Source: Lonepinella sp042485795
Lineage (GTDB): Bacteria; Pseudomonadota; Gammaproteobacteria; Enterobacterales; Pasteurellaceae
Direction of reading: 5' to 3'
Assembly (NCBI RefSeq): GCF_042485795.1
Contig: NZ_CP169368.1
Location: 1,860,001-1,924,000, forward strand
Length of the DNA stretch: 64,000 bases
The translations under genes were made by a program, and so were the position numbers. The first letter of the stretch is position 1. Each line of letters begins with the position of its first letter. Shown here piece after piece: positions 53,796 through 63,197 of the stretch. Below the pieces are notes generated by a model. That model saw nothing but the letters and a program-made list of their open reading frames with translations. It did not search any database and was not told where the DNA came from.

Positions 53796-53846
53796 GTTAA
53801 TCATTCACAACGCCATTTTATCCAAAATAGGGGGGTTTGTCCCCAG
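53796..53846 (-). pseudogene. decayed copy of the hrpA 3' end
   Basis: On the minus strand this reads LGTNPPILDKMAL, a stop, then MIN, against LGTKYPISDKRVLNIIN at the true end of hrpA. Eleven or so positions agree, including the LGT and DK anchors. It lies in the promoter region of the WYL gene. It is an older remnant than the copy at 54708. Confidence 0.65.
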
Positions 53847-53874
53847 CCACTAGACAAATAAATATGCAATGATG

Positions 53875-53920
53875 TTTACTTACTCTGTCAAGAGTAAGTA
53901 AAAAGGAATACATTCCTTTT
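53875..53920. promoter_or_regulatory. double palindrome in the higBA promoter region
   Basis: TTTACTTACTCT (53875-53886) pairs with AGAGTAAGTAAA (53891-53902); next to it AAAAGGAAT (53901-53909) pairs with ATTCCTTTT (53912-53920). They are likely HigA autorepressor sites. TACAAT at 53963-53968 is a possible -10. Confidence 0.55.
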
Positions 53921-53998
53921 GCTCAAAGAATATGCACACTTGCACTGTGTATTTATTTATTTTACAATAGCACCATATCAATCAATATCAAGGCAAAA

Positions 53999-54304
53999 AT
54001 GTTTAATCTCACATCCATTCATTTTCGTGATAATTACCTTTACCGTTTTTTTCAATACGGTGAAAGTCATAGTAAAATTCCTGCGAATTTAACAAAGGTA
54101 TTGGCACGAAAATTGGATATGATTAATGCTGCGGAAAATCTAAACGACTTACGTTCACCGCCAGCGAATCGCCTTGAATTACTTGAGCCGAAAGAAAATA
54201 AAATGTATTCCATTCGGGTGAATAAGCAATATCGACTGATTTTTAAATTTGAAAATAATGAGATTACTCATCTCTATTTAGATCCTCATCATTACGATTT
54301 ATAG
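53999..54304 (+). CDS. higB: HigB-type toxin
   Basis: A 101-residue RelE/ParE-fold toxin of the HigB group: LARKLDMINAAENLNDLRSPPANRLELLE and the C-terminal MYSIRVNKQYRLIFKFENNE match the family. HigB cleaves mRNA on the ribosome. It is followed 9 bp later by the antitoxin gene, the toxin-first order typical of higBA. The pair is bounded by two remnants of the hrpA 3' end (53796-53846 and 54708-54770), so it looks like an inserted module. Confidence 0.88.
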   Translation: MFNLTSIHFRDNYLYRFFQYGESHSKIPANLTKVLARKLDMINAAENLNDLRSPPANRLELLEPKENKMYSIRVNKQYRLIFKFENNEITHLYLDPHHYDL

Positions 54305-54313
54305 GAGAATACT

Positions 54314-54643
54314 ATGTATGTGACCCAACGCAAACCCACTCCCGTAGGTGAAATCTTACAAGAAGAATTTTTAGCACCATTAAATCTTAAAATTGGTGAT
54401 TTGGCGGATATGCTTGATGTTCACCGTAATACTGTCAGTGCCATTGTAAATAACAAGTCTAAAATTAGCTTAGAAATGGCAATGAAATTGGCTAAAGTCT
54501 TTGATACCACAGCGGAATTTTGGCTTAATTTGCAAAATAACGTGGATTTATGGGAACTCAATAACAATATAAAATATCAACAAAGCCTTGAAAAAGTGAA
54601 AACGGCAAAAGAATGGACTGGATTACCAGCTTTTGCGGTATGA
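54314..54643 (+). CDS. higA: HigA-type antitoxin (Xre family)
   Basis: A 109-residue antitoxin. The N-terminal RKPTPVGEILQEEFLAPLNLKIGDLADMLDVHRNTVSAIVNNK is the HigA addiction-module helix-turn-helix; the C-terminal FDTTAEFWLNLQNNVDLWE is also characteristic. It neutralises HigB and represses the pair. TATAGGAGAATACT lies before the ATG. Confidence 0.9.
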   Translation: MYVTQRKPTPVGEILQEEFLAPLNLKIGDLADMLDVHRNTVSAIVNNKSKISLEMAMKLAKVFDTTAEFWLNLQNNVDLWELNNNIKYQQSLEKVKTAKEWTGLPAFAV

Positions 54644-54700
54644 CAAACAGGGAAAAAATTTCCGACTAACCTTAAATTCATATAAAACATTTCGTAATTC

Positions 54701-54719
54701 GGGGAGCTTATTGCTCCCC
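54701..54719. terminator. hairpin after higA
   Basis: GGGGAGC (54701-54707) and GCTCCCC (54713-54719) form a 7-bp stem without a T-run. It may terminate higBA weakly. It overlaps the end of the hrpA remnant. Confidence 0.4.
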
Positions 54720-54770
54720 AATCACATTCAACACCCTTTTATCCGAAATCGGATACTTCGTCCCCAACTT
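54708..54770 (-). pseudogene. duplicate of the last hrpA codons
   Basis: The minus strand reads LGTKYPISDKRVLN, then VIGEQ and a stop, as the true hrpA end reads LGTKYPISDKRVLN, then IINEM and a stop. Over 42 bp (54726-54767 against 56056-56097) only two bases differ, and both changes are synonymous. It abuts the stop codon of fic. It looks like a junction left by insertion of the fic module at the hrpA 3' end. Confidence 0.85.
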
Positions 54771-55852
54771 TATTGTTCCATTAACAAATGATACAAATCC
54801 ACATTGATATAAAAATTCTCTTTGCCAATTTTCACTTTCTGCAAAACACCTAACTGAACCAGCTCATCTAACCGTTTCACTGCCGTGTTGCGGTGAATTT
54901 GGCAGTCTTCGGCAACAAAATCAATTTTGGTATAAGGGTGTTTATATAAATTATTAATAAGTTCGTGGCTATAGACTTTTGGCAAATTTGCCCTAATCTT
55001 TTGCTTGTGCTGTTGCATTAATGCTTTGATTTTCGTCACTAATATGACGGTTTGTTTCGCCGTTTCCGCAATACCATTGAGCATAAACACCAACCAATTA
55101 TCCCACTGTTTATCCTCTCGCACTGCTTGCAATAAGCGGTAATATTCGCTTTTGTTGTGATTGATATAACGGGAAAGGTATAAAATTGGTGTATCCAATA
55201 AACCTTGTTGAATTAAATACAGAATATTGATTATTCGCCCTGTTCGTCCATTGCCGTCATAAAACGGGTGAATACTCTCAAATTGATGATGAATTAATGC
55301 CATCTTTACCAAAGGATCGTAATCTATTTGTTCGGAATCGTTAATAAATTGCTCTAAATTTGCCATATATTGCTCAATCAAACCTAACGTTTGCGGTGGC
55401 ATATAAACGATTTTTTTCGTCTGTTGATTCACTAAACCTGTTCCCTGTTGTTGGCGAAAACCTGCGTTATTACCTTCTAAAACAGCTTGTACATCTTTAA
55501 TTAAATTCAACGTAATCAATCCGTTAGATTTAACTGCATCAAATCCCAATCGCATTGCTTGTGCATAATGATGCACTTCTTTAGCGGCAACGGTGGCAAA
55601 TTGTTGGGTTGAAAAATTACTTTGATACAAATCATCTTGCGTGGTGATAATATTCTCAATTTCAGAACTTTCTTTTGCTTCTTGCAATGGCAATGTCCCC
55701 AACAAAATATGCTGATTCGGGATCGTTTGCACCAGCCCTTTTAGTTCACCTAATGCCTGATGAGCCTGATTCGTTGCTTTTAATACCGCTTTGGTTTCCA
55801 CCTCACCTAAAGCAAAAAGATCGGGAATTTGATAGCTATTTTCCATATTCAT
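54770..55852 (-). CDS. Fic family protein with C-terminal winged helix
   Basis: A 360-residue Fic protein, normally an AMPylase. The inhibitory motif at the N-terminal side, ESSEIENI, fits (S/T)xxxE(N/G), so a self-inhibited class II enzyme is likely. The core is HQFESIHPFYDGNGRTGRI, a full HxFx(D/E)GNGRxxR active site. A C-terminal winged helix (HRNTAVKRLDELVQLGVLQKV) probably binds DNA. The start at 55852 follows GAGAGGTAAGA; the frame runs on to 55879. Upstream is an array of four 28-bp inverted repeats, likely binding sites. Confidence 0.85.
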   Translation of the reverse strand: MNMENSYQIPDLFALGEVETKAVLKATNQAHQALGELKGLVQTIPNQHILLGTLPLQEAKESSEIENIITTQDDLYQSNFSTQQFATVAAKEVHHYAQAMRLGFDAVKSNGLITLNLIKDVQAVLEGNNAGFRQQQGTGLVNQQTKKIVYMPPQTLGLIEQYMANLEQFINDSEQIDYDPLVKMALIHHQFESIHPFYDGNGRTGRIINILYLIQQGLLDTPILYLSRYINHNKSEYYRLLQAVREDKQWDNWLVFMLNGIAETAKQTVILVTKIKALMQQHKQKIRANLPKVYSHELINNLYKHPYTKIDFVAEDCQIHRNTAVKRLDELVQLGVLQKVKIGKENFYINVDLYHLLMEQ

Positions 55853-55874
55853 TCTTACCTCTCTCGCTATAACA

Positions 55875-56025
55875 TACACACATCTTTCTCACTTCTTGTG
55901 TATAGCATCCTAACGTACACAAGTTTTTGTGATTTTTTGTGTATATTAACATAACACACACAAGTTTTCTGCATTTCTTGTGTGCGTTATTTTATCATAC
56001 ACAAATTTTTCCGTCTTCTTGTGTA
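55875..56025. repeat. array of four 28-bp inverted repeats, 41-bp period, upstream of fic
   Basis: Units start at 55875, 55916, 55957 and 55998, exactly 41 bp apart. Each has 8-bp arms of the type TACACAAG and CTTGTGTA separated by a 12-bp T-rich centre, then a 13-bp spacer of differing sequence. The array fills the gap between the fic start and the hrpA stop. No other gene is in the gap. Confidence 0.9.
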
Positions 56026-56037
56026 TAAACAAACTTG

Positions 56038-59000
56038 CTACATCTCATTAATAATATTCAACACCCTTTTATCCGAAATCGGGTATTTCGTCCCCAACTG
56101 TTGAGCAAACAAACTCACTCTAAGTTCTTCAATCATATAGCGAATTTCCAACACTTCTGCGGAGTGCGGTTTCGATTTTGGCAGTTTTGCTAACAGCTGA
56201 TTGTAGGCTTGTTGGCATTGTTCTACTCTCAGCATTGCCGCCCGATCTCGGTTGGTGTCTTGGGTGAGTTTGTCTAGGCGTTTGTCTATGGCTTGGAGAT
56301 AACGCTGTAAATCGGGCAAGCGAGCGTAGCCTGTTTTTTCCACAAAACCCTGATAAATCAAACCGTTCAGTTGAGCTTTAATATCAGACAAGGCAAAGGC
56401 TTGGGTGAAATCCATTTTGCCTTTTAGGCGTTTGTTGATTTCAAAGGTGAGCGTGAGCAAGCGTTCTACCTGTTGAGCAATGTCCACGGTAATATCGTTG
56501 AGATTTTCTCGCACGAAATCTCGCAATTTATCAAAATCCGTTTCATTCCACACAAAACCGCCAAAATCAGCGATTAGCTTGTCCACACCGCAGGCGATAC
56601 AGTCATCAATTAATTCCAGCACTTTGCCGAACGGGGTGAAATATAGCCCCAGTTTGGATTTGTTGGGTAATTTTTCGTGTAAATATTTGATCGGTGATGG
56701 CACGTTGAGCAAAATTAAACGGCGTAACCCCTGCTGCATTGCCACGCTTTGCTCGTATTCGGTTTCAAATAATTTAATCCCCACGGCATCTTTTTCGTCC
56801 GTAATAGCAGGAAAGGCTTTGACCGTAAACCCTTGTTTTTTCTGCTCATAACATTGCGGAAGTTGGTCAAAATTCCAAATATGAATCCCTGATTGCTCAA
56901 TGCCATCATCTGCCACGGCGGAAATGCTGGCTTGCACCCGATCTTTGAGATCAAATTTAAGCTGATCTAAATTCATACTTTCGGCAATTTTTTTGCCTTT
57001 GTCGTCCACCACACGGAAGGTCATTTTTAAGTGCGGTGCAATTTGTTCAAGATTCCATTGCTCAGGTTCAACGGATACACCTGTCATTCGGCGGAACTCG
57101 TGGCTTAAGGTTTCCGTCAATGGCTTATCAAAATTGGTTACTCGCCCTAAAAACGCTTCGGCATAATTGGGGGCTGGCACGAAATTGCGGCGGAGCGTTT
57201 TCGGCAAGGCTTTGATTAAAGCGATAATCAATTCTTGGCGTAAACCTGGGATTTGCCAGTCAAACCCTGTCATTTCAATTTGATTGAGCAACGGCAATGG
57301 AATATGTACCGTCACGCCGTCTGCGTCCGTCCCTGGTTCAAATTGATAAGTCAGTTTGAGCTTAATATTGCCCTGTTGCCAGAAATTCGGGAAATCCAGT
57401 TGGCTCACTTTTTGTGCATCATCATTCATCAAGAACGATTTTTCAAAATTGAGCAAATCAGGATCTTTTTGGCTGGCGGTTTTCCACCAACTGTCAAAAT
57501 GTTTCTGCGACACCACGTCCGCCCCGATGCGTTCATCGTAAAACTCAAATAAAGTGCGGTCGTCCACCAAAATATCACGGCGGCGGGATTTATGCTCCAG
57601 CTCTTCCACTTCACGCACTAATTTTTGGTTGGCAAAAAAGAATTTGTGGCGAGTGTTCCAATCCCCCTCCACCAGTGCGGATTGAATAAAAATCGTACGG
57701 CAAGTTTGCGGTTCAATTTGGCTAAAATTCACAGGGCGACTTGCCACAATCGGCACGCCATACAGGCTCACTTTTTCATCGGCAATCACTTGCCCACGGG
57801 ATTTTGACCAACGGGGTTCGGAATAACTGCTTTTACTGAGATGTTTGGCAAGTGGCTCAATCCATTCTGGCTCGATTTCCGCAACCATTCGCCCCCAGAG
57901 TTTAGACGTTTCCACTAGCTCCGCTGCCATTACCCATTTCGGCTGTTTTTTAAACAATACCGAATTAGGAAAAATCGCAAAATGCGCATTTCTTGCCCCT
58001 AAATATTGGCTTTTTTCATTATCTTTCAGACCGATATGCGACAGCAAACCGCTTAAAAGTGCGGTGTGAATTTGCGGATATTTTGCCGCTTCCGAATTGA
58101 TCGGCAAGCCCAATTCTCGCACTTGGGTTCTGATTTGATGATAAATATCCTGCCATTCCCGAATCCGCAAATAATTGAGAAAATCCTTTTGGCATAAACG
58201 GCGAAATTGGTTTTTGGTCAGCTCTTTTTGGTTGGTTTGAATATAATTCCACAGGTTCAGCCACGCCATAAAATCGGATTTTTTATCGGCAAAACGGCGA
58301 TGTTTGTCATCAGCGGATTGTTGTTTTTCCTGCGGTCGCTCTCGGGGATCTTGAATAGACAAGGCGGACACAATAATCATTAATTCGTGCAAACAACCCT
58401 GTTCTACCGCTGTTAAGAGCATTTTGGCAAGGCGGGGATCCACTGGCAACTGGGCGAGCTGTTTACCTTGTTGGGTTAAAAAGCGTTTTTCGCCAAATTT
58501 GGTTTTTCGCCATTCAAAGGCTTGCAATTCTTCCAACAATTTAATGCCGTCTTGAATATGGCGTTTATCAGGGGCATCCACAAAAGGAAAAGCATCAATA
58601 TCGTCCAAGCCCAACGCCGTCATTTGCAAAATCACGCTGGCTAAATTAGTGCGTAAAATTTCAGGATCGGTAAATTCAGGGCGGTTGTTGAAATCCTCTT
58701 CCGAATACAGGCGAATACAAATCCCCTCTGACACCCGACCGCAACGCCCTTTGCGTTGATTGGCAGACGCTTGCGAAATCGGCTCAATGGGTAGGCGTTG
58801 CACTTTGGTGCGGTAGCTATAACGAGAAATGCGAGCCGTCCCAGGATCGATCACATATTTGATCCCTGGCACAGTCAAGGACGTTTCCGCCACGTTGGTT
58901 GCCAATACAATACGATTCTGTCCGCTCGGGTGGAAGATTTTATTTTGTTCTTGGGCGGACAGACGTGCATACAAGGGCAAAATTTCCGTATGGCGAAGAT

Positions 59001-59943
59001 CTTGTTTTTGCAACATTTCCGCCGTATCCCGAATCTCTCGCTCGCCGTTTAAAAAGATCAGAATATCGCCTCTGCCCTCGGCTTGTAGCTCATCTACCGC
59101 GTTAGCAATGCCCTGTAATTGATCTTCTTCATCATTGTCTAACATTGGACGATAACGCACTTCCACTGGATAGGTTCGCCCTGATACTTCTAAAATCGGG
59201 GCATTGTTAAAATGTTTAGAAAAGCGTTCTACATCAATGGTGGCGGACGTGATAATCACTTTCAAATCAGGACGGCGTGGCAAGAGTTGCTTTAAATAAC
59301 CGAGAATAAAATCGTTATTAAGGCTGCGTTCGTGGGCTTCATCAATAATGAGTGTATCATATTGATTTAAATAGCGATCGGTTTGAATCTCCGCCAGCAA
59401 AATCCCGTCTGTCATCAGCTTAATTTGGGTTTGCTCGCTGATTTGATCGTTAAAGCGAACCTTGTAACCGACAATACTGCCGAGTTCAGTTTGCAATTCT
59501 TCCGCAATACGAGCCGCCACTGAACGGGCCGCAATACGGCGTGGCTGTGTGTGTCCAATCAAGCCTTTTTTGCCTAAACCCAGTTCTAAACACATTTTCG
59601 GTAATTGCGTGGTTTTGCCCGATCCCGTTTCGCCTGCAATCACCACTACTTGATTTTCACGAATTAATTGTTGAATTTCCGCTTTGCGTTGGCTGACAGG
59701 TAAATTTTCGGCAAAAACGATCGGATTTTTCACCGCACTTTTACGTTGATTTAAACGTTCTTGTGCCTGTTGAATTTGGCTTTGAATTTCAGCCGCCACG
59801 GCTTGTTGGCTTTGTTCATTTTTAATTTGAGCAATGCCCTTAATGCGTGCGGCAATTTTCCGTTCGTCAAGGATCATAACGTCCTTGAGTTGGTGAAATA
59901 AGGTTTTTTGCAAGGGATTTAATGGGGTTTTGTTTGGTTTCAT
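56038..59943 (-). CDS. hrpA: ATP-dependent RNA helicase HrpA
   Basis: DEAH/RHA-family helicase of 1301 residues, full length for HrpA, which rescues stalled ribosomes or remodels RNA. It has Walker A GETGSGKTTQLPK (near residue 99), the DEAH box IIDEAHERSL (near 200), SAT, QRKGRCGR (motif VI near 395), and the long C-terminal HrpA-specific region ending LGTKYPISDKRVLN plus seven residues. Two partial copies of that last segment lie downstream (53796-53846 and 54708-54770), so its 3' end has been a repeated insertion site. The start MKPNKTPLNPLQKT is at 59943. Confidence 0.97.
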   Translation of the reverse strand: MKPNKTPLNPLQKTLFHQLKDVMILDERKIAARIKGIAQIKNEQSQQAVAAEIQSQIQQAQERLNQRKSAVKNPIVFAENLPVSQRKAEIQQLIRENQVVVIAGETGSGKTTQLPKMCLELGLGKKGLIGHTQPRRIAARSVAARIAEELQTELGSIVGYKVRFNDQISEQTQIKLMTDGILLAEIQTDRYLNQYDTLIIDEAHERSLNNDFILGYLKQLLPRRPDLKVIITSATIDVERFSKHFNNAPILEVSGRTYPVEVRYRPMLDNDEEDQLQGIANAVDELQAEGRGDILIFLNGEREIRDTAEMLQKQDLRHTEILPLYARLSAQEQNKIFHPSGQNRIVLATNVAETSLTVPGIKYVIDPGTARISRYSYRTKVQRLPIEPISQASANQRKGRCGRVSEGICIRLYSEEDFNNRPEFTDPEILRTNLASVILQMTALGLDDIDAFPFVDAPDKRHIQDGIKLLEELQAFEWRKTKFGEKRFLTQQGKQLAQLPVDPRLAKMLLTAVEQGCLHELMIIVSALSIQDPRERPQEKQQSADDKHRRFADKKSDFMAWLNLWNYIQTNQKELTKNQFRRLCQKDFLNYLRIREWQDIYHQIRTQVRELGLPINSEAAKYPQIHTALLSGLLSHIGLKDNEKSQYLGARNAHFAIFPNSVLFKKQPKWVMAAELVETSKLWGRMVAEIEPEWIEPLAKHLSKSSYSEPRWSKSRGQVIADEKVSLYGVPIVASRPVNFSQIEPQTCRTIFIQSALVEGDWNTRHKFFFANQKLVREVEELEHKSRRRDILVDDRTLFEFYDERIGADVVSQKHFDSWWKTASQKDPDLLNFEKSFLMNDDAQKVSQLDFPNFWQQGNIKLKLTYQFEPGTDADGVTVHIPLPLLNQIEMTGFDWQIPGLRQELIIALIKALPKTLRRNFVPAPNYAEAFLGRVTNFDKPLTETLSHEFRRMTGVSVEPEQWNLEQIAPHLKMTFRVVDDKGKKIAESMNLDQLKFDLKDRVQASISAVADDGIEQSGIHIWNFDQLPQCYEQKKQGFTVKAFPAITDEKDAVGIKLFETEYEQSVAMQQGLRRLILLNVPSPIKYLHEKLPNKSKLGLYFTPFGKVLELIDDCIACGVDKLIADFGGFVWNETDFDKLRDFVRENLNDITVDIAQQVERLLTLTFEINKRLKGKMDFTQAFALSDIKAQLNGLIYQGFVEKTGYARLPDLQRYLQAIDKRLDKLTQDTNRDRAAMLRVEQCQQAYNQLLAKLPKSKPHSAEVLEIRYMIEELRVSLFAQQLGTKYPISDKRVLNIINEM

Positions 59944-59946
59944 GAT

Positions 59947-60399
59947 TTATTTTACCCCAATTAATAGAGATAAAATCCCTGCTGCAATCAAGGGACCGAC
60001 TGGAATACCGCCGAGAAATGCCACGCCTAGCACGGTACCAATCAATAAGCCCGTGAGTAAAATCGGTTGGGTTCCCATTAAACTGACCCCACGTCCACCG
60101 AGCCATGCTACCAATGCTCCCACTGCCAATGCTACTAACATTTTCCAATCTAATAGGGATTTTATATCGGGTAATTGAATTTTACCTGACACCAGCGGAC
60201 TGAGTACGCCGATAGTTAAAATGATAATTCCGATGGTTAAGCCATTTTTTTCTACAAAGGGGATGTATTGGCTCAAGAAAGTTTGTTGCATTAACAATAA
60301 GATAGCGGCAGAAATAGTAATTGAGCTGTTGTGGCTGAGTACGCCGAGTAGAATCAGTACGACCAGTAATAGGGCAATGGCGTTGAATTGTAGTGACAT
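59947..60399 (-). CDS. UPF0756 (DUF441) membrane protein
   Basis: A 150-residue protein of the YeaL-type family with about four membrane helices. The sequence runs MSLQFNAIALLLVVLILLGVLSHN to GTVLGVAFLGGIPVGPLIAAGILSLL, a pattern kept across members of unknown function. The start at 60399 follows AAAAGGATTACAA; the open frame continues upstream into the palindromic element and is not translated from there. It is 3 bp from the hrpA start region, so the two may be co-transcribed. Confidence 0.8.
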   Translation of the reverse strand: MSLQFNAIALLLVVLILLGVLSHNSSITISAAILLLMQQTFLSQYIPFVEKNGLTIGIIILTIGVLSPLVSGKIQLPDIKSLLDWKMLVALAVGALVAWLGGRGVSLMGTQPILLTGLLIGTVLGVAFLGGIPVGPLIAAGILSLLIGVK

Positions 60400-60430
60400 T
60401 TGTAATCCTTTTTTGTTTGCTGTTATTTTT

Positions 60431-60584
60431 GCCCCCCTTCCCCCTTCGGGGACTTCCCCCCGCAAGCAGGGGGAAGGAAATTTTATCTTCGCTCTTCGGG
60501 AACTTCCCCCTCAAGCAGGGAAGGAAATTTTTATCTTCGCTCCCCCTGTTTACGGGGGGAGCTGTCCGTAGGACTGAGGGGGGC
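60431..60584 (+). repeat. GC-rich palindromic intergenic element, copy 3
   Basis: It begins GCCCCCCTTCCCCC, has the core CCCCCCGCAAGCAGGGGGA near 60456-60474 and ends GACTGAGGGGGGC. A second internal arm (about 60499-60520) shows it is composite. It lies between two divergent genes. The peptide series PPSVLRTAPP recurs on its minus strand as in copy 1. Confidence 0.85.
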
Positions 60585-60687
60585 TTGCAGAAATTTCTCC
60601 CATTATAACAAAATATCACATTTTTTTATTTCCATTTTTAGCCAAAATCGGTACTATGAAATCCCACTCATTCAACGGAAACGTACT

Positions 60688-61617
60688 ATGGATATTGCCT
60701 TAATTCTAGCCAGTAAAATCGCCGAACTCACTTTAATTGTATTATTGGGTTACGGTTTGGTAAAGTCGAAATTATTGCAACCGAAAGATACTTTTCCCCT
60801 TTCGGTGGTCGGGGTGTATATTATCAGCCCTGCGGTGATGATTAAGGCGTTCCAAATTGATTACAGCCCTGAATTGTTGCGTGGCTTGTTGTTATCCGTT
60901 TCAATGGCGATCCTGTTGCATATTATTTTAATCAGCTTAGGTGTGGTGCTAAAAAAGGTGTTTAAGCTAGATGGGGTTGAACACGCTGCGGCGATTTATT
61001 CTAACTCGGGTAATCTGATTATTCCCTTGGTGATGTCGATGTTTGGCGATGAATGGGTGATTTATGCCACTTGTTTTATTGTGGTGCAAACGGTGTTATT
61101 TTGGACTCATTGCCGTGGTTTAATTTGTGGAGAAAAATCTTTCTCCCTGAAAAGAATCGTAAAAAATATCAATATTTGGTCAATTATTGTGGGAGCGACC
61201 TTGTTTGCTTTTCAGATTAAATTACCGACTATTGTGGTGGGAACATTGTCGTCCATCGGGTCATTTATCGGTCCGAATGCGATGTTAATTGCAGGTATGC
61301 TAATCGCAGGTATTCCGTTACGCAGTATTTTATCATCGAAACGGGTTTATTTAGTCACCTTTTTACGCTTAATTTTTGTGCCACTTTGCTTAATGGTAGT
61401 GATTAAACTAGGACATTTTGCCAACCTTGTAGAACACGGAGAAACCATTGCGTTAATCAGTTTCTTAGCCACCATTAGCCCAGCAGCGGCTACTGTAACA
61501 CAGATTGCTGTGCTACACGGCAAGGATGCGAAAAAATCCAGTGCGATCTATGGTGTGAGTACGATGCTTTGTGTGATTACCATGCCGTTAATTATTACTT
61601 TGTATCAGTTGCTTTAG
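60688..61617 (+). CDS. AEC family transporter
   Basis: A 309-residue membrane protein with about ten hydrophobic segments. The segment order (SKLLQPKDTFPLSVVGVYIISPAVMIKAFQ near the start, GNLIIPLVMSMFG in the middle, SPAAATVTQIAVLHG near the end) fits the auxin efflux carrier-like (AEC) family found in bacteria. The substrate is not known. Its stop overlaps the convergent peptide-binding gene by 23 bp. Confidence 0.75.
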   Translation: MDIALILASKIAELTLIVLLGYGLVKSKLLQPKDTFPLSVVGVYIISPAVMIKAFQIDYSPELLRGLLLSVSMAILLHIILISLGVVLKKVFKLDGVEHAAAIYSNSGNLIIPLVMSMFGDEWVIYATCFIVVQTVLFWTHCRGLICGEKSFSLKRIVKNINIWSIIVGATLFAFQIKLPTIVVGTLSSIGSFIGPNAMLIAGMLIAGIPLRSILSSKRVYLVTFLRLIFVPLCLMVVIKLGHFANLVEHGETIALISFLATISPAAATVTQIAVLHGKDAKKSSAIYGVSTMLCVITMPLIITLYQLL

Positions 61618-63184
61618 GCGAATTTAAACGATAAAGATCTTTACTATAAATCACACTGGTCGGGTTAATAAGATTATAACCTGCTACGCTAGGGGCAATA
61701 CTAATCGGCATTGCATATTGAAAAATAGGTACTACCACATCTTCTTGTTGTATCCGTTCAATAATTTTGCGATAAAGTGCGGTGCTTTTTTGGTCAGAAA
61801 TATCACTTGCTAAGGTCTGCTCTAACCACAAATCAATTTCTTTATCTGAAAATCCCATTTTATTATCCGCACTTTTTGAATGTAACAGAGATAAAAAGGC
61901 TGAGGGATCATTGTAATCAGCACACCAACCTGAACGGATTATCTGGAAATCCCCTTTACTTCGTTGCTCCAATAATGTTTGATAAGAAACAGGATCCGCC
62001 TGCATACGAATTAAATCTGACTGTGACCATGCTCGAATTAAATGTTCTGCTATTTGTTTATGCAACCCATTATCATCGTAGGTTAAACGTAAATTTAGAG
62101 GTTTTTGCTCCGTAATACCTGCTTGCTGTAACTTCTGTTCAACCAGCGTAGGTTCAAAATCTCGTTCCTGCTCAAATTGCATATTATTAGGTAAATAATT
62201 AATACTATTTGGCATAATAAAAGGCGACTGAGGCAAGATATTACTTGGAACCATAGAAACTAAGGCATTGCGTACTGCTTTTTGTTTTAGCATCGGATCA
62301 TGAAAATTAAATTCATAAAAATATGTACAAAGCTGAGGGAAATAATGGGTATTCGCCACTTTTTGTTGTACATTTTGAATAATATCAATGGAGCGATTTG
62401 CCTGTGAGGAACCCATTCTTTGATAAATCACTTGACTAAATGATCGACTATTTTCATGCCAATAATAAGGGTTTCGACTTAATTGAATATAATCCTCAAA
62501 CTGTTCTGCTATTTGATAAGCCCCATTTGAAACCAAATGCCCTTGTGGATCGACATTCGAATAATTTGGTAACAAGGCAATATGCACCAACATTTTAGGT
62601 AAATAAGGGGTGGATTTATCTAAGCTGATTTGTAACCTATGTTCATCCAAGGCTTGCACGCCAAGCTGTTGTTCAGGTAGAGTTTTCTCAATTACCGCAG
62701 TAGCATTTTTCACATTCATATAACGTAAAAATTGTTTTTGCGGATTATCCGACAACGCTAATTGTTGCCAACTGCGTACAAAATCCTGTGCGGTAATATT
62801 TTCGCCAGTTGACCATTTTGCATTATTCCGCAAAGTAAAAATCCATGTTTTTTGATCCGCACTTTTCCAGCTTTCCGCTACACCTGCGGTAATATTACCT
62901 TGCGGATCATAAATCACTAAGCCCTCAAATAAATCTCGTAACAGTGCAGCTTGCTCAGGTTGCTGAATTTTTTCAGGGTGTAAAATAAAATCATCATAAA
63001 CCCCTCGTGTTAATATCTCAGCTTGATAAGTTGATGGATTTTCTATTTGGGTTGTTGGTGGCAAAGATGGTTTAATCGGTGTTTGCTTGGGTTTGTTGGG
63101 TTCGCAAGCAAACAAGCAAATTAGGCTGAAAATTACCATAATAAATAATGTGGTAAATTTTATCCCCTTTATTTTGCTGTTCAT
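61595..63184 (-). CDS. OppA-like peptide-binding lipoprotein (SBP family 5)
   Basis: A 529-residue lipoprotein. The signal peptide ends with the lipobox LFAC (cysteine near residue 27). SBP_bac_5 features are LLRDLFEGLVIYDPQGNITAGVAESW, WIFTLRNNAKWSTGENITAQDFVRSW and a C-terminal SDLIRMQADPVSYQTLL region, as in OppA/SapA-like proteins that hand peptides to an ABC importer. No permease or ATPase gene is next to it, so it may serve a distant transporter. It converges on the AEC gene. Confidence 0.8.
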   Translation of the reverse strand: MNSKIKGIKFTTLFIMVIFSLICLFACEPNKPKQTPIKPSLPPTTQIENPSTYQAEILTRGVYDDFILHPEKIQQPEQAALLRDLFEGLVIYDPQGNITAGVAESWKSADQKTWIFTLRNNAKWSTGENITAQDFVRSWQQLALSDNPQKQFLRYMNVKNATAVIEKTLPEQQLGVQALDEHRLQISLDKSTPYLPKMLVHIALLPNYSNVDPQGHLVSNGAYQIAEQFEDYIQLSRNPYYWHENSRSFSQVIYQRMGSSQANRSIDIIQNVQQKVANTHYFPQLCTYFYEFNFHDPMLKQKAVRNALVSMVPSNILPQSPFIMPNSINYLPNNMQFEQERDFEPTLVEQKLQQAGITEQKPLNLRLTYDDNGLHKQIAEHLIRAWSQSDLIRMQADPVSYQTLLEQRSKGDFQIIRSGWCADYNDPSAFLSLLHSKSADNKMGFSDKEIDLWLEQTLASDISDQKSTALYRKIIERIQQEDVVVPIFQYAMPISIAPSVAGYNLINPTSVIYSKDLYRLNSPKATDTK

Positions 63185-63197
63185 GATCCCTCGTTCC

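Noticed and set aside
55875..56025. CRISPR array
   Set aside because: The 28-bp units are imperfect inverted repeats with only 13-bp spacers, and no cas genes are near. Operators fit better.
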